A DNA stretch of 64,000 bases, from positions 1,364,001 to 1,428,000 of the forward strand of contig NC_022567.1 of assembly GCF_000478885.1 (NCBI RefSeq), read 5' to 3'. The notes under the pieces were generated by a model. It saw only the letters and a program-made list of their open reading frames with translations. It was not told the origin of the DNA and searched no databases. The stretch is from Adlercreutzia equolifaciens DSM 19450. GTDB lineage: Bacteria; Actinomycetota; Coriobacteriia; Coriobacteriales; Eggerthellaceae. Shown piece by piece: positions 56,123-64,000 of this stretch (positions are counted from its first letter, which is position 1; each line of letters opens with the position of its first letter). Made by a program: the position numbers and the translations under genes.

Positions 56123-56839
56123 TTAGGCGGCCTTGTTCAGGCTGTCCAGCTCCTTCTCCAGAGCGGTGTTGTCCGCAGCGGAGATCCAGCCCTCGGGGAT
56201 GGGGGCGTCGTTGTGGCACTGCGAGCAGGCGTTCACGGAAGCGCGGTGCGCCTTGTGGCAGTCGCTGCACTGGTTCTCGCCGTGCTGGGCCACGTGCGGG
56301 TTGCGCTCCAGATCCTTCGTAGCCTGAATCAGGTCGTCGCGAGTCATGTTGTGGCAGGACTCGTTCAGGCAGAACTGATCGGGCTCGATGCCGCGAGCAG
56401 CCACGAGATCCTCCAGCGACTTCTCGGGCACGACCTGCTGGCCGGTCTGGGTGTTCAGAACCTCGTAGCTGCCGGTGATCCAGCTCATGCCCTCGCCGAT
56501 CTGCTCGGACAGGGTGGGAACATGGCAACCGAGGCAGGTGGTGCCGTTCTCGGCGCGATGCACAGCGGCCATCATGCCGGAGGCGTTGGCGACCTCGTTG
56601 CCCCACACGTCAGTGGCGGCCTGGCCGGGCTCGGCCTCATAGGTGGGCAGGTAGGCGTCCATCGGTGTGTGGCAGATGGCGTTGCAGAAGCTCGGCTGCT
56701 CGTGCCATACCCAGAAGCCGGCGCCGGCCACGACGAGCACAGCGACGACGACGCCCACGACGATGGGCCACTTCTTCTTTTTCTTCTGGGCGGCAGGCTC
56801 GGCAGTCTGCCCGTCCACCTTTTTCTCTTCTTCTGTCAT
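56123..56839 (-). CDS. Membrane-anchored multihaem cytochrome c (NapC/NrfH-like) with non-canonical haem motifs
   Basis: A 238-residue protein with a Lys-rich cytosolic start, one membrane helix (about 24-46) and an outside domain. Three canonical CxxCH motifs occur (CLGCH, CSDCH, CSQCH). Two variants are present: CNAICH (C-x3-C-H) just after the membrane helix and CLNESCH (C-x4-C-H). If all bind haem it is a pentahaem quinol-oxidising donor to a partner reductase, a theme in Eggerthellaceae. No reductase is adjacent; it has its own terminator. Confidence 0.85.
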   Translation of the reverse strand: MTEEEKKVDGQTAEPAAQKKKKKWPIVVGVVVAVLVVAGAGFWVWHEQPSFCNAICHTPMDAYLPTYEAEPGQAATDVWGNEVANASGMMAAVHRAENGTTCLGCHVPTLSEQIGEGMSWITGSYEVLNTQTGQQVVPEKSLEDLVAARGIEPDQFCLNESCHNMTRDDLIQATKDLERNPHVAQHGENQCSDCHKAHRASVNACSQCHNDAPIPEGWISAADNTALEKELDSLNKAA

Positions 56840-57076
56840 GCCTCTTCCTTCCAGTTGGGGATCCTCGAGATGCCCTTATGGCATCTCCTTCCTTCGAAGC
56901 GAGCGATCTGCCCTCCCCAGCTGACCTCTGAACCTCGAGGGGCAAGGGCGGCGCCATTCGAAGCGCGACGCCATCGCCCCTTGGGGTTTCGCTTCGCTGT
57001 GCATGATACCTGAACTTGACTGCAATTGACGACGCCGATCACCGCGAAATTTTTGCCAATGGCGCCCTGAACAAGA

Positions 57077-57191
57077 GTAGAGGGACGACCTCGGCCGTCC
57101 CTCTACGGATTTGAACCATGCTAGCGCGAGTGCCCCCTCCCTGCAGTGGTCGCGGAAGGAAGCGAGAGGCGACCTCGGTCGCCCCCTACGG
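57077..57191. repeat. Paired REP-like palindrome, copy E
   Basis: Left hairpin GGGACGACCTCGGCCGTCCC and right hairpin GGCGACCTCGGTCGCC, with CTCTACGG and CCCTACGG ends. The spacer is longer (about 55 nt) than in the other copies. It lies in the 388-bp gap 56840-57227, which has no visible gene; a TATCAT near 57003 may be a -10 for the cytochrome. Confidence 0.8.
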
Positions 57192-57227
57192 ATTCTCTCC
57201 GAGAGGCGTCACTCGCTTGAATCTCTT

Positions 57228-58901
57228 CTATTCCTGAATGCCGTCGGTCTGGCGGATGAGCTTGCGCTTGATCTTGCCGCCGATGGTCTTGGGCAGCTCG
57301 TCCACGTACTCGATGATGCGCGGGTACTTGTAGGGAGCCGTGGTCTTCTTCACATGATCCTGCAGCTCGCGGGTGAGCGCGTCGGTGCCCTCGTAGCCCT
57401 TCGCGAGCACAATGGTGGCCTTCACCACTTTGCCGCGGATGGGATCCGGCGCCGCCGTGACGGCGCACTCCACCACGGCCGGGTGCTCCACCAGCGCGCT
57501 TTCCACCTCGAAGGGGCCGATGCGGTAGCCGGAGCACTTGATAACGTCGTCGTTGCGGCCCACGAAGTAGCAGTAGCCGTCGGAGTCGCGCCAGGCCATG
57601 TCGTGGAGGTTGTAATACTCCCCTCCCACGGCCTCCTCCGTGCGCTCCGGGTTGCCGTAGTAGCCCACGAACAGTCCCGGAGGATAGGCCTCTTTCAGGC
57701 CCGTCACGCAGATGGCGCCCTCCTCGCCGTCATCGACCTCGCGGCCGTCGTCGTCGAGCAGCTTCACGTTGAGCAGGGGCGACGGCTTGCCCATGGAACC
57801 GGGCCTCGGCTCGATCCACGGGAAGGTGGCCAGAAGCACCGGGCCCTCGGTCTGGCCGAAGCCCTCGCGGATCTTCTTGCCGGTGAGGCGCTCCCACTGG
57901 ATGGTCACCTCCGCGTTCAGCGGCTCACCCGCCGTGGCGAAGTTCTCCACGCTGGACAAGTCGTAGGCGGCCACGTCCTCCTGCAGCATAAAGCGGTACA
58001 TGGTGGGCGGCGCGCAGAAGGTGGTGAGCTTGTAGTCCTGAATCTTCTGCAGAAGCTTGGTGGGCACGAACTTGTCCATGTCGTAGGCGAAGATGGTGGC
58101 ACCGGCGATCCACTGGCCGTAGATCTTGCCCCAGCCGAACTTGGCCCAGCCGGAGTCGGTCACCGACATGTGCAGCTTGTTCTCCTGCACCTGCTGCCAG
58201 TACTTCGCCGTGATGATGTGGCCGAGAGGATGGGCGAAGTTGTGCTCCACGGCCTTGGGGTTGCCCGTCGTGCCGCTCGTGAAGTACATGAGCATGATGT
58301 CCTTGGAGGTGACGCCCGCATCTCCTGTGGGGCGCTCGAAGGTGTCGGGGTAGCCCGCAATGAGCTCGTCGAAATCGACCCAGCCCTCGCGGGAGCCGTC
58401 CACGATGAACTTCTCGCGCACCGTGGGGCAATCGGGCATGGCCTCTTCCACCTGCGTGCAGACGTACTCGTCGTTCACCGCCACAATGGCCTTCACGTCG
58501 GCGCTGTTGGCGCGGTAGACCACGTCCTTTCGCGTGAGCTGCAGCGACGCGGGGATGATGGTGGCGCCCAGCTTGCAGAGGGCCACGGCGCACACCCAGT
58601 ACTCCCAGCGGCGGCGCAGGATGCACATGACCACGTCGCCCTTGCCGATGCCGAGCTCTTTGAAGGCGTTGGCCGCCTGGTTCGAGAGGTGCTTGATGTC
58701 GGTGAACGTGAAAGCGCGCTCCTCGCCGGCGTCGTTGGTCCACAGAAGCGCCCGCTTGTCGGGCTCCACGGCAGCCCACTCGTCGACGACGTCGAAACCG
58801 AAGTTGAAGGCCTCGGGAACCTCGATGGTGAAGTTCTCGGCGAAGTCCTCGTAGGAATCGAATTCAATTCTCGGGCAGTACTTCTTCAGAACATGATCCA
58901 T
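57228..58901 (-). CDS. AMP-forming acyl-CoA synthetase 1
   Basis: Activates a carboxylic acid with ATP and CoA through an acyl-adenylate. The 557-residue ANL-superfamily protein has the P-loop YFTSGTTGNPKAVEHN, EGFGQTEGPVL, the adenine-site GDxA-like segment NLHDMAWRD with GYCYFVGRNDDVIKCSGYRI, and the catalytic Lys in TIGGKIKRKLIR. It resembles medium-chain or acetyl-CoA synthetases; the acid is unknown. It ends the cluster that starts with a paralogue at 63223 and follows the XRE-cupin gene after a structured repeat. Confidence 0.93.
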   Translation of the reverse strand: MDHVLKKYCPRIEFDSYEDFAENFTIEVPEAFNFGFDVVDEWAAVEPDKRALLWTNDAGEERAFTFTDIKHLSNQAANAFKELGIGKGDVVMCILRRRWEYWVCAVALCKLGATIIPASLQLTRKDVVYRANSADVKAIVAVNDEYVCTQVEEAMPDCPTVREKFIVDGSREGWVDFDELIAGYPDTFERPTGDAGVTSKDIMLMYFTSGTTGNPKAVEHNFAHPLGHIITAKYWQQVQENKLHMSVTDSGWAKFGWGKIYGQWIAGATIFAYDMDKFVPTKLLQKIQDYKLTTFCAPPTMYRFMLQEDVAAYDLSSVENFATAGEPLNAEVTIQWERLTGKKIREGFGQTEGPVLLATFPWIEPRPGSMGKPSPLLNVKLLDDDGREVDDGEEGAICVTGLKEAYPPGLFVGYYGNPERTEEAVGGEYYNLHDMAWRDSDGYCYFVGRNDDVIKCSGYRIGPFEVESALVEHPAVVECAVTAAPDPIRGKVVKATIVLAKGYEGTDALTRELQDHVKKTTAPYKYPRIIEYVDELPKTIGGKIKRKLIRQTDGIQE

Positions 58902-58958
58902 AGTGGTGCTTCTCTCTGCTCTCCTATTTCGCTTTGTCCGCGATTCCGCTTTGTCCGC

Positions 58959-59072
58959 GAAGCGCCTCGCGGTATTCCAATTCGCTCAAACAGTCCTCGC
59001 TTTGTGGAAATGCCCACTGGGCATTTCCAGTCGCTGCGGAACTCGCTCGGTTGGAACACCCCGAGTCGCTTC
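58959..59072. repeat. Structured repeat with conserved internal loop, copy 3 (opposite orientation)
   Basis: In the minus orientation the outer stem is 59051-59072 with 58959-58980 (22 positions, 19 Watson-Crick, 1 wobble, 2 mismatches). The fixed strands are CCGAGCGAGTTCCGCAG (59034-59050) and GCGAGGACTGTTTGAGCGAA (58981-59000, one base changed). The inner stem 59005-59015 with 59019-59029 is a perfect 11-bp palindrome unrelated to copies 1 and 2. It lies between the synthetase and the XRE-cupin gene. Confidence 0.85.
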
Positions 59073-59098
59073 GCTACTCTTCCAAAAATGAGATGGTA

Positions 59099-59653
59099 CT
59101 ATTCGGCGATGATGGTGATGAACTTGCAGGGGACGTCGCCGTTGCAGCGCTGGCCGTGGGGGTAGGTGGGGTTGAAGTAGATGCTGTCGCCGGCGTTCAG
59201 CTGGATGTCGCGATCCCCGAAGGTGAGAATGAGCGACCCTTCCAGCACGTAGTTGAACTCCTGGCCGTCGTGGCACACCAGCTCGGCCGGCTCGTCGCAC
59301 GGATCCAAGATGACCAGCAGCGGCTGCATGATCTTGCGGGCGTAGCGGCTGGCCATGTCCTCGTAGTGATACCCGGGGAAACGCTCGACCTCCTCGGTCT
59401 CGCCGCGACGCACCAAGTGGTAGGTGTCCAGCTTCGGCGCGGTGCCCGTGAGGATCTCGGTGAGGTCGACGTTGAACTTGCGGGCCATGTGGTAGATGGC
59501 CGAGATGGGGATGTCCTCGCCGGTCTCCTCCCAGCCGCGGTAGGTGTCGATATCGACGCCGAGCTCCTCGGCCATGGTGTGGCGCGACACGTCGCAGGCC
59601 TCGCGCAGGCCCTGCAGGCGCTCGCCCAAATCTTTCAGGTTCTCTTCTTCCAT
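59099..59653 (-). CDS. XRE-family regulator with C-terminal cupin domain
   Basis: A 184-residue DNA-binding protein: an HTH_3 domain (about 8-62, LREACDVSRHTMAEELGVDI, then IPISAIYHMARKFNVDLTEI) and a cupin (about 110-180, HDGQEFNYVLEGSLILTFGD, then NAGDSIYFNPTYPHGQRC) with His/Glu ligands. It follows the oxidoreductase gamma subunit by 89 bp and precedes synthetase 1. Regulators of this form often sense small acids or their products, so control of the cluster is a reasonable guess. Confidence 0.9.
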   Translation of the reverse strand: MEEENLKDLGERLQGLREACDVSRHTMAEELGVDIDTYRGWEETGEDIPISAIYHMARKFNVDLTEILTGTAPKLDTYHLVRRGETEEVERFPGYHYEDMASRYARKIMQPLLVILDPCDEPAELVCHDGQEFNYVLEGSLILTFGDRDIQLNAGDSIYFNPTYPHGQRCNGDVPCKFITIIAE

Positions 59654-59742
59654 GTTCGTCCTTCTATCTTGTCCCGCCCCTGACTGGACGGTGCCTGATT
59701 CAATCCCCGACCGCTTCCAGCCCGCCCGGCTGCGGTAAGAGG

Positions 59743-60276
59743 CTACGCGTTGATGCCGAGCTTGATGGCTTGGCGGTTCTGCTCCAGCTTCTCGGGCTTC
59801 TTGCCGGCCACCTTCGCGATGGCGCCGTCGAGCGCCTCCTCGGAGCAAAAGCCGGTCTCGGCCCAGAGCTTGCCGATAAGCACGATGTTGCCGAGGCCTT
59901 TGAGATCGGCCTCCTCGCACATCTTGGTCGCGGGGATGCCGATGACCGTCACGCCCTCGGGCTCGGTGAGACTCGGCACCATGGCCGTGTCCACCACCAC
60001 GATGCCGCCCTCTTCCACGTTGTCGATGAACTTGTCGAAGGAGGGCTGGTTCAGAGCGATGAGCGCGCTCGGGCGCGTGATCAGCGGGCTGCCGATGGGC
60101 TTATCGGACAGCGTCACCGAGCAGTTGGCGGTGCCGCCGCGCATTTCGGGGCCGTAGGAGGGCATCCACGAAACCTCGCGGTCCTCGATGAGGCCGGCCG
60201 TAGCGATGACCTTGCCGGCGAACAGCGACCCTTGGCCGCCGAAGCCGGCGACGACGCAGGTGAGATCCTTGCCCAT
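59743..60276 (-). CDS. 2-oxoacid:ferredoxin oxidoreductase, gamma subunit
   Basis: The 177-residue gamma domain of a pyruvate/2-oxoacid oxidoreductase (KorC/VorC type). It starts MGKDLTCVVAGFGGQGSLFA and has MPSYGPEMRGGTANCSVTLS, the standard gamma motifs. The ATG overlaps the beta-subunit stop (TAATG). The complex oxidatively decarboxylates 2-oxoacids to acyl-CoA and reduced ferredoxin. The preferred substrate cannot be inferred. Confidence 0.93.
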   Translation of the reverse strand: MGKDLTCVVAGFGGQGSLFAGKVIATAGLIEDREVSWMPSYGPEMRGGTANCSVTLSDKPIGSPLITRPSALIALNQPSFDKFIDNVEEGGIVVVDTAMVPSLTEPEGVTVIGIPATKMCEEADLKGLGNIVLIGKLWAETGFCSEEALDGAIAKVAGKKPEKLEQNRQAIKLGINA

Positions 60277-61130
60277 TAGTTGCCTCCTTCTGACACGGCC
60301 TCGGGATGGGCGATGGGGCAGGCCGCATTGCGGGCGCTCGCCGCCTCGGCGGCATTGGCGAAGCCGTCGGCGGTCACATCGCGCACCACCCCGAGCGGGT
60401 AGTACGGCAGCATGTTCACGCGCATCCACTCGAAGGCGTCCTTCGGCGTCATGCCCCAGTTGGTGGGGCAGGTGGAAACCACCTCGATGAACGAGTAGCC
60501 CACACCGTCGATCTGGTTCTGGAAGGCCTTCTTGATGGCCTTTTTAGCCTTGCGCACGTTCTTCGGCGTATCGACGCAGACGCGCTCGATGTAGGCCGGG
60601 CCGTCCAGCGCGTTCAGAAGCTCGCTCACGCGGATGGGGTTGCCGGCCGTGGACACATCGCGCCCGTAGGGACTCGTCTGGGTCACCTGGTTCGGCAGCG
60701 AGGTGGGGGCCATCTGGCCGCCGGTCATGCCGTAGATGGCGTTGTTGATGAAGATGATGGTGATGTTCTCGCCGCGAGTGGCCGCATGGACCGTCTCGGC
60801 CATGCCGATGGAGGCCAAGTCACCGTCGCCCTGGTAGGCGAAGACCACCTTGTCGGGATGCACGCGCTTCACCGCCGTGGCCACCGCGGGCGCCCGGCCG
60901 TGGGCGGCCTCGATCATGTCGCAGCCGAAGAAGTCGTAGGAGATGACCGAGCAGCCCACGGGCGCCACGCCGATCGTCTCGCCCTCGATGTCCAGCTCGT
61001 CCATGACCTCGCACACCAGACGCTCCACGATGCCGTGGGGGCAGCCGGGGCAGAAGTTCGTGACCACGGGCAACAGGGAGTGGGGTCGCTCGAAGACCAC
61101 TTTCATTTCCTTCTCAGTCGTCTCGACCAT
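60276..61130 (-). CDS. 2-oxoacid:ferredoxin oxidoreductase, beta (TPP) subunit
   Basis: The 284-residue thiamine-diphosphate subunit. It has FCPGCPHGIVERLV, the TPP-Mg motif GDGDLASIGMAETVHA with NNAIYGMTGGQMAPTS, and FIEVVSTCPTNWGM. The start is ATG 61130, 1 bp past the alpha stop, with AGGTGAG upstream; GTG 61139 is less likely. Subunit order alpha-beta-gamma is typical. Confidence 0.94.
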   Translation of the reverse strand: MVETTEKEMKVVFERPHSLLPVVTNFCPGCPHGIVERLVCEVMDELDIEGETIGVAPVGCSVISYDFFGCDMIEAAHGRAPAVATAVKRVHPDKVVFAYQGDGDLASIGMAETVHAATRGENITIIFINNAIYGMTGGQMAPTSLPNQVTQTSPYGRDVSTAGNPIRVSELLNALDGPAYIERVCVDTPKNVRKAKKAIKKAFQNQIDGVGYSFIEVVSTCPTNWGMTPKDAFEWMRVNMLPYYPLGVVRDVTADGFANAAEAASARNAACPIAHPEAVSEGGN

Positions 61131-61131
61131 G

Positions 61132-62202
61132 CTACTCACCTACCTTCTCGTTCAAAGCGACAATGGCCGCCAGCACCTCGTCGGGCGTCGGGATGACGCC
61201 ACCAGTGCGGCCGAAGAACTCCACCGGCACGCGCCCCGCCACCGCCAGGCGCACATCTTCCACCATCTGGCCCATGTTCATCTCCACGTCGAGGAACGCC
61301 TTGGCCGTGGGCACGAGCGCCTCGATGGCCCGCATCGGGAAGGGCCACAGCGTGATGGGGCGCACAAGACCCGCCTTGATGCCCTGCTCGCGCGCGGCGT
61401 TCACCGCCGAGCGGGCCACGCGGGCCGCGCCGCCGAAGGCCACGAGCACGATGTCGGCGTCCTCGGTGAGATAGCTCTCGGCCTCCTGCTCGGTCTCCTC
61501 GATGACCGCGTAGCGCTCATAGCGCTCGCGGACGAGGTCCTCCAGATCGGACGCGGTCAGGTACAGCGAGTTCGCCACGTTGTGGGGTCGCTTATGCCCG
61601 TGGCCGCAGGTGGCCCAGGGCTTCTCGGGCAGATCCTCCGGGGCGAGCGCCTCGGGCAGGACCACCGGCTCCATCATCTGGCCGAGCATGCCGTCGGCCA
61701 TGATCATGACCGGCACGCGGTACTTGTCGGCTGTATCGAACGCCTTGAAGGCGTAGTCGGCCATCTCCTGCACCGTGGAGGGCGCGTACACGACGATGTG
61801 GAAGTCGCCGTGCCCGGTGGCCTTGGTGGCCTGCCAGTAGTCGGCCTGGGAGGGCTGGATGGAACCGAGGCCCGGACCGCCGCGCTGCACGTTGACGATG
61901 ACGCCGGGCAGATCGGCGCCGGCCATATACGAGATGCCCTCGCTCTTCAGCGAGATTCCCGGCGACGACGAGGAGGTCATCACGCGGGCGCCGGCTGCCG
62001 AGGCACCGTAGACCATGTTGATGGCCGCCACCTCGGACTCCGCCTGAAGATAGGTGCCCCCCACCTTCGGCATCATCTTCGCCATGTAGGCGGCCACCTC
62101 GGTCTGGGGCGTGATGGGGTAACCGAAGAAGAAGCGGCAACCGGCACGCATGGCCGCCTCGGCCATGGCCTCGTTGCCCTTCATGAGTACTTTCTCAGCC
62201 AT
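61132..62202 (-). CDS. 2-oxoacid:ferredoxin oxidoreductase, alpha subunit
   Basis: The 356-residue alpha subunit. Landmarks are CRFFFGYPITPQTEVAAYMA, the LQAESEVAAINMVYGASAAG segment and TSSSSPGISLKSEGISYMAG, then PVMIMADGMLGQMMEPV. The ATG at 62202 is 4 bp past the ferredoxin stop. A longer frame upstream overlaps the ferredoxin. Confidence 0.94.
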   Translation of the reverse strand: MAEKVLMKGNEAMAEAAMRAGCRFFFGYPITPQTEVAAYMAKMMPKVGGTYLQAESEVAAINMVYGASAAGARVMTSSSSPGISLKSEGISYMAGADLPGVIVNVQRGGPGLGSIQPSQADYWQATKATGHGDFHIVVYAPSTVQEMADYAFKAFDTADKYRVPVMIMADGMLGQMMEPVVLPEALAPEDLPEKPWATCGHGHKRPHNVANSLYLTASDLEDLVRERYERYAVIEETEQEAESYLTEDADIVLVAFGGAARVARSAVNAAREQGIKAGLVRPITLWPFPMRAIEALVPTAKAFLDVEMNMGQMVEDVRLAVAGRVPVEFFGRTGGVIPTPDEVLAAIVALNEKVGE

Positions 62203-62206
62203 TGAA

Positions 62207-62413
62207 CTACCTTTCAACCGTGATGGCCACATCGGGGCACATGGTCGCGCAGGTGGCGCAACCAGTGCACTTGTCCTCGTCGGTGCAATGGGCCGGGTGA
62301 TAGCCCTTGGCCGTGATGACGTCCGGGTCGAGCTCGAGAATGCCCACCGGGCAGACATCGGTGCACAGCCCGCATCCCTTGCAGAAGAAATCGTCGATAG
62401 TGACTCGCGCCAT
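62207..62413 (-). CDS. 2[4Fe-4S] ferredoxin / delta subunit
   Basis: A 68-residue bacterial-type ferredoxin with two cluster motifs, CKGCGLCTDVCP and CTGCATCATMCP. Immediately upstream of the alpha subunit, so it is most likely the delta subunit that passes electrons out of the complex to soluble ferredoxin. Confidence 0.95.
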   Translation of the reverse strand: MARVTIDDFFCKGCGLCTDVCPVGILELDPDVITAKGYHPAHCTDEDKCTGCATCATMCPDVAITVER

Positions 62414-62485
62414 GGAAACCTCCCTTGCTTACTCGCGCGCGGGCCTCGCCGCCCGCGCCTCTCTCTCATCTTGAATGGGCCGCCC

Positions 62486-63223
62486 TTAGGACCAGGGAGG
62501 CTTGACGTACACGTTCACAGCATAGCCATTGGGAATGTCGTCCAGGGCGCATGGCCCCGTGTTTTCCCGCTGAATGGCCTGAATGGGGGCGGTAATGCAG
62601 GCAATGGGAAGGCCCGCCATCGAGGCCACTGCCTGGGTATACGGGACACTTTCGACGATGTGTCCCAAAGCAGTCTCGCCCTGCAAGTGGGAGTTGCCCA
62701 CCACGGCCGTGGCCGCCAAATGGCTCTTGGCCTCGATCTCGCGCAGCACCGCCACCGCATCGGCAGGTTCCTGCGTGAGGTTGCGGAAGGCGTTCACCAC
62801 GTAGAGCATGGCATAAGGCCCCGCTGCGAGGGCCGGCGCGAAGCGCGCGAGCGCCGTGGCGCCCACATCGTCGCCGCCGGCATCCACGATGACGACCGTA
62901 CGCCCCGTCTCGTCGCGATAGGCCTCCGCCGCGGCCACGGCCAGCTCCCCGGTGACCGACGGGACGTCGAGGCTCGTGCCCGCGTGGCCGAACACGGGCG
63001 CGATGAGCCGCACCCCGGCCTCTTCCAGAAGATCGCGATACTCGTTCGAGCGGAAGTACGGGTTCACGACGTCCATGTCGGAAAGCGTCACGCGGTACCC
63101 GGCCGCGGCGGCATCCAGGGCGAGGTTGAGGGCGAAGTTGGTCTTCCCCACTCCGTAATGCCCCGTCACCACCGTGACCGGCGCCAACGGGAACGGGAGC
63201 CTCGCAGCTTGATCTGCCGTCAT
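62486..63223 (-). CDS. P-loop ATPase of the MinD/CobQ/ArsA type
   Basis: A 245-residue protein. The N-terminal VVTGHYGVGKTNFALNLALD is a Walker A loop of the deviant-like kind and LSDMDVVNPYFRSNEYRDLL contains the switch I Asp. VVIVDAGGDDVGA is Walker B-like. The fold is that of SIMIBI NTPases used as metal-cofactor loaders or maturation factors. The stop is 72 bp upstream of the ferredoxin; its ATG overlaps the synthetase 2 stop. A role in maturation of the neighbouring complex is inference only. Confidence 0.78.
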   Translation of the reverse strand: MTADQAARLPFPLAPVTVVTGHYGVGKTNFALNLALDAAAAGYRVTLSDMDVVNPYFRSNEYRDLLEEAGVRLIAPVFGHAGTSLDVPSVTGELAVAAAEAYRDETGRTVVIVDAGGDDVGATALARFAPALAAGPYAMLYVVNAFRNLTQEPADAVAVLREIEAKSHLAATAVVGNSHLQGETALGHIVESVPYTQAVASMAGLPIACITAPIQAIQRENTGPCALDDIPNGYAVNVYVKPPWS

Positions 63224-64000
63224 CAGATGAGCCCCTCGGGGGTCTTCTGGGAGGCGCGATGGGTCTTGTCCTGCTCGCGGATGGCGGCCCGGCGGATCTT
63301 GCCGTTGACGGTGCGCGGCAGCTCGTCGACGTACTCGATGATGCGCGGGTACTTGTAGGGGGCCGTCTGGCGCTTCACCCACTTCTGCAGCTCGGCGGTG
63401 AGGTCATCGCTTCCCTGCCAGCCGTCGGCGAGCACCACCGTCGCCTTCACGGCGAAGCCGCGCACCGGGTCGGGCACGCCGGTGACGGCCACCTCGCGCA
63501 CGGCGTCGTGCTCGAGCATCACCGACTCGATCTCGAAAGGGCCGATGCGGTAGCCACTCGACTTGATGACGTCGTCGTTGCGGCCCACGTACCAGTAGTT
63601 GCCCTCCTCGTCGCGCCAGGCGGTGTCGCCGGTGTGGTACCAGCCGTCGTGCATGGCCTCGGCGGTCTTCTCGGCGTTGCGGTAGTACTCCATCATGATG
63701 CCGGCCGGATGCGGGTCGATGGAGATGCAGATCTCGCCGGTCTCGCCGGTGTCGCACTCGGTGCCGTCGTCGCGCAAGATCCTCATGACGTACATCGGCA
63801 CCGGCTTGCCCATGGAGCCCGGGCGCGGCGTGGAGTTCGTCAGATTGCCCACGGTGAGCGGGGTTTCCGTTTGGCCGAAGCCCTCGTAGATGGTAAGGCC
63901 GGTGTGCTCGCGCCAGAAGTCGAACAGATCGGGGTTCAGCGCCTCGCCGGCCGTGGTGCAGTACTCCAGGCTGGACAGGTCGAAGGCGTCCACGTCCACC
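63223..64000 (-). CDS. AMP-forming acyl-CoA synthetase 2, C-terminal part (continues beyond window)
   Basis: The last 258 residues of a second ANL ligase. It has YEGFGQTETPLTVGN, a WYHTGDTAWRDEEGNYWYVG segment, RNDDVIKSSGYRIGPFEIES and the catalytic Lys in TVNGKIRRAAIR. The C-terminal domain is clearly related to synthetase 1 (both carry APYKYPRIIEYVDELP), so the two are paralogues framing the oxidoreductase cluster. The 5' end lies outside. Confidence 0.93.
   Translation of the reverse strand, partial: VDVDAFDLSSLEYCTTAGEALNPDLFDFWREHTGLTIYEGFGQTETPLTVGNLTNSTPRPGSMGKPVPMYVMRILRDDGTECDTGETGEICISIDPHPAGIMMEYYRNAEKTAEAMHDGWYHTGDTAWRDEEGNYWYVGRNDDVIKSSGYRIGPFEIESVMLEHDAVREVAVTGVPDPVRGFAVKATVVLADGWQGSDDLTAELQKWVKRQTAPYKYPRIIEYVDELPRTVNGKIRRAAIREQDKTHRASQKTPEGLI

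Noticed and set aside
62486..63223. Assignment as CODH nickel-insertion protein CooC
   Set aside because: It is a SIMIBI-type ATPase, but no carbon monoxide dehydrogenase gene is near and the specific family could not be fixed from motifs.

Overview
This 64-kb window is one continuous stretch of a high-GC actinobacterial chromosome. Gene content and order point to the class Coriobacteriia, most likely the family Eggerthellaceae. The evidence is an actinobacterial integration host factor beside gmk, the order dapB-dapA-RNase J-ftsK, many GTG and TTG starts, a small membrane-anchored multihaem cytochrome and a ferredoxin-linked 2-oxoacid oxidoreductase cluster. The assignment is inference from content; no 16S rRNA gene is present. 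No tRNA, rRNA, CRISPR array, prophage, transposase or plasmid gene was seen. All genes lie on the minus strand except three (an iron-sulfur flavoprotein, rpsT and a metallo-hydrolase at 28.6-33.3 kb).

Layout. 1-5 kb: recA (cut by the window edge) behind a promoter with an SOS box between -35 and -10, a pgsA-cinA fusion, rimO, yajQ and a RodZ-like gene. 5-12 kb: ftsK, RNase J, dapA, dapB. 12-21 kb: pnp, rpsO, recO, a zinc-ribbon/PASTA membrane protein, then era, an undecaprenol/diacylglycerol kinase, ybeY and phoH. 21-28.5 kb: mtaB, rsmE, dnaJ and hrcA (with a CIRCE operator), then hemW, dusB and a small membrane protein. 28.6-33.3 kb: flavoprotein (+), lepA (-), rpsT with a doubled length (+), metallo-hydrolase (+). 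33.3-40 kb: holA, comEC, comEA, then thiI, rpoZ, gmk and mihF.

40-55 kb is a nearly complete de novo pyrimidine region: pyrF-pyrD-pyrK, carB-carA, then pyrC-pyrB-pyrR, interrupted by a four-gene iron/siderophore-type ABC importer. The carA and pyrR leaders carry matching PyrR-binding hairpins followed by intrinsic terminators, so both units look controlled by PyrR attenuation. 55-64 kb is metabolic and redox: rubrerythrin, an unusual multihaem cytochrome, and a co-directional cluster of two AMP-forming acyl-CoA synthetases, a P-loop ATPase, a 2[4Fe-4S] ferredoxin, three 2-oxoacid:ferredoxin oxidoreductase subunits and an XRE-cupin regulator.

Intergenic DNA is unusually rich in palindromic repeats. 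The most striking is a family of three elements (11.7, 27.1 and 59.0 kb). Two fixed sequence strands, each 17-20 nt, face each other as an internal loop between an outer and an inner stem. Stem sequences differ between copies while pairing is kept, which suggests selection on a folded RNA or DNA structure. Other families are paired REP-like hairpins (five pairs and one single), a 40-bp direct repeat, an element with 30-bp perfect inverted arms, an element with about 37-bp imperfect arms, and a dispersed repeat inserted in frame inside mtaB.
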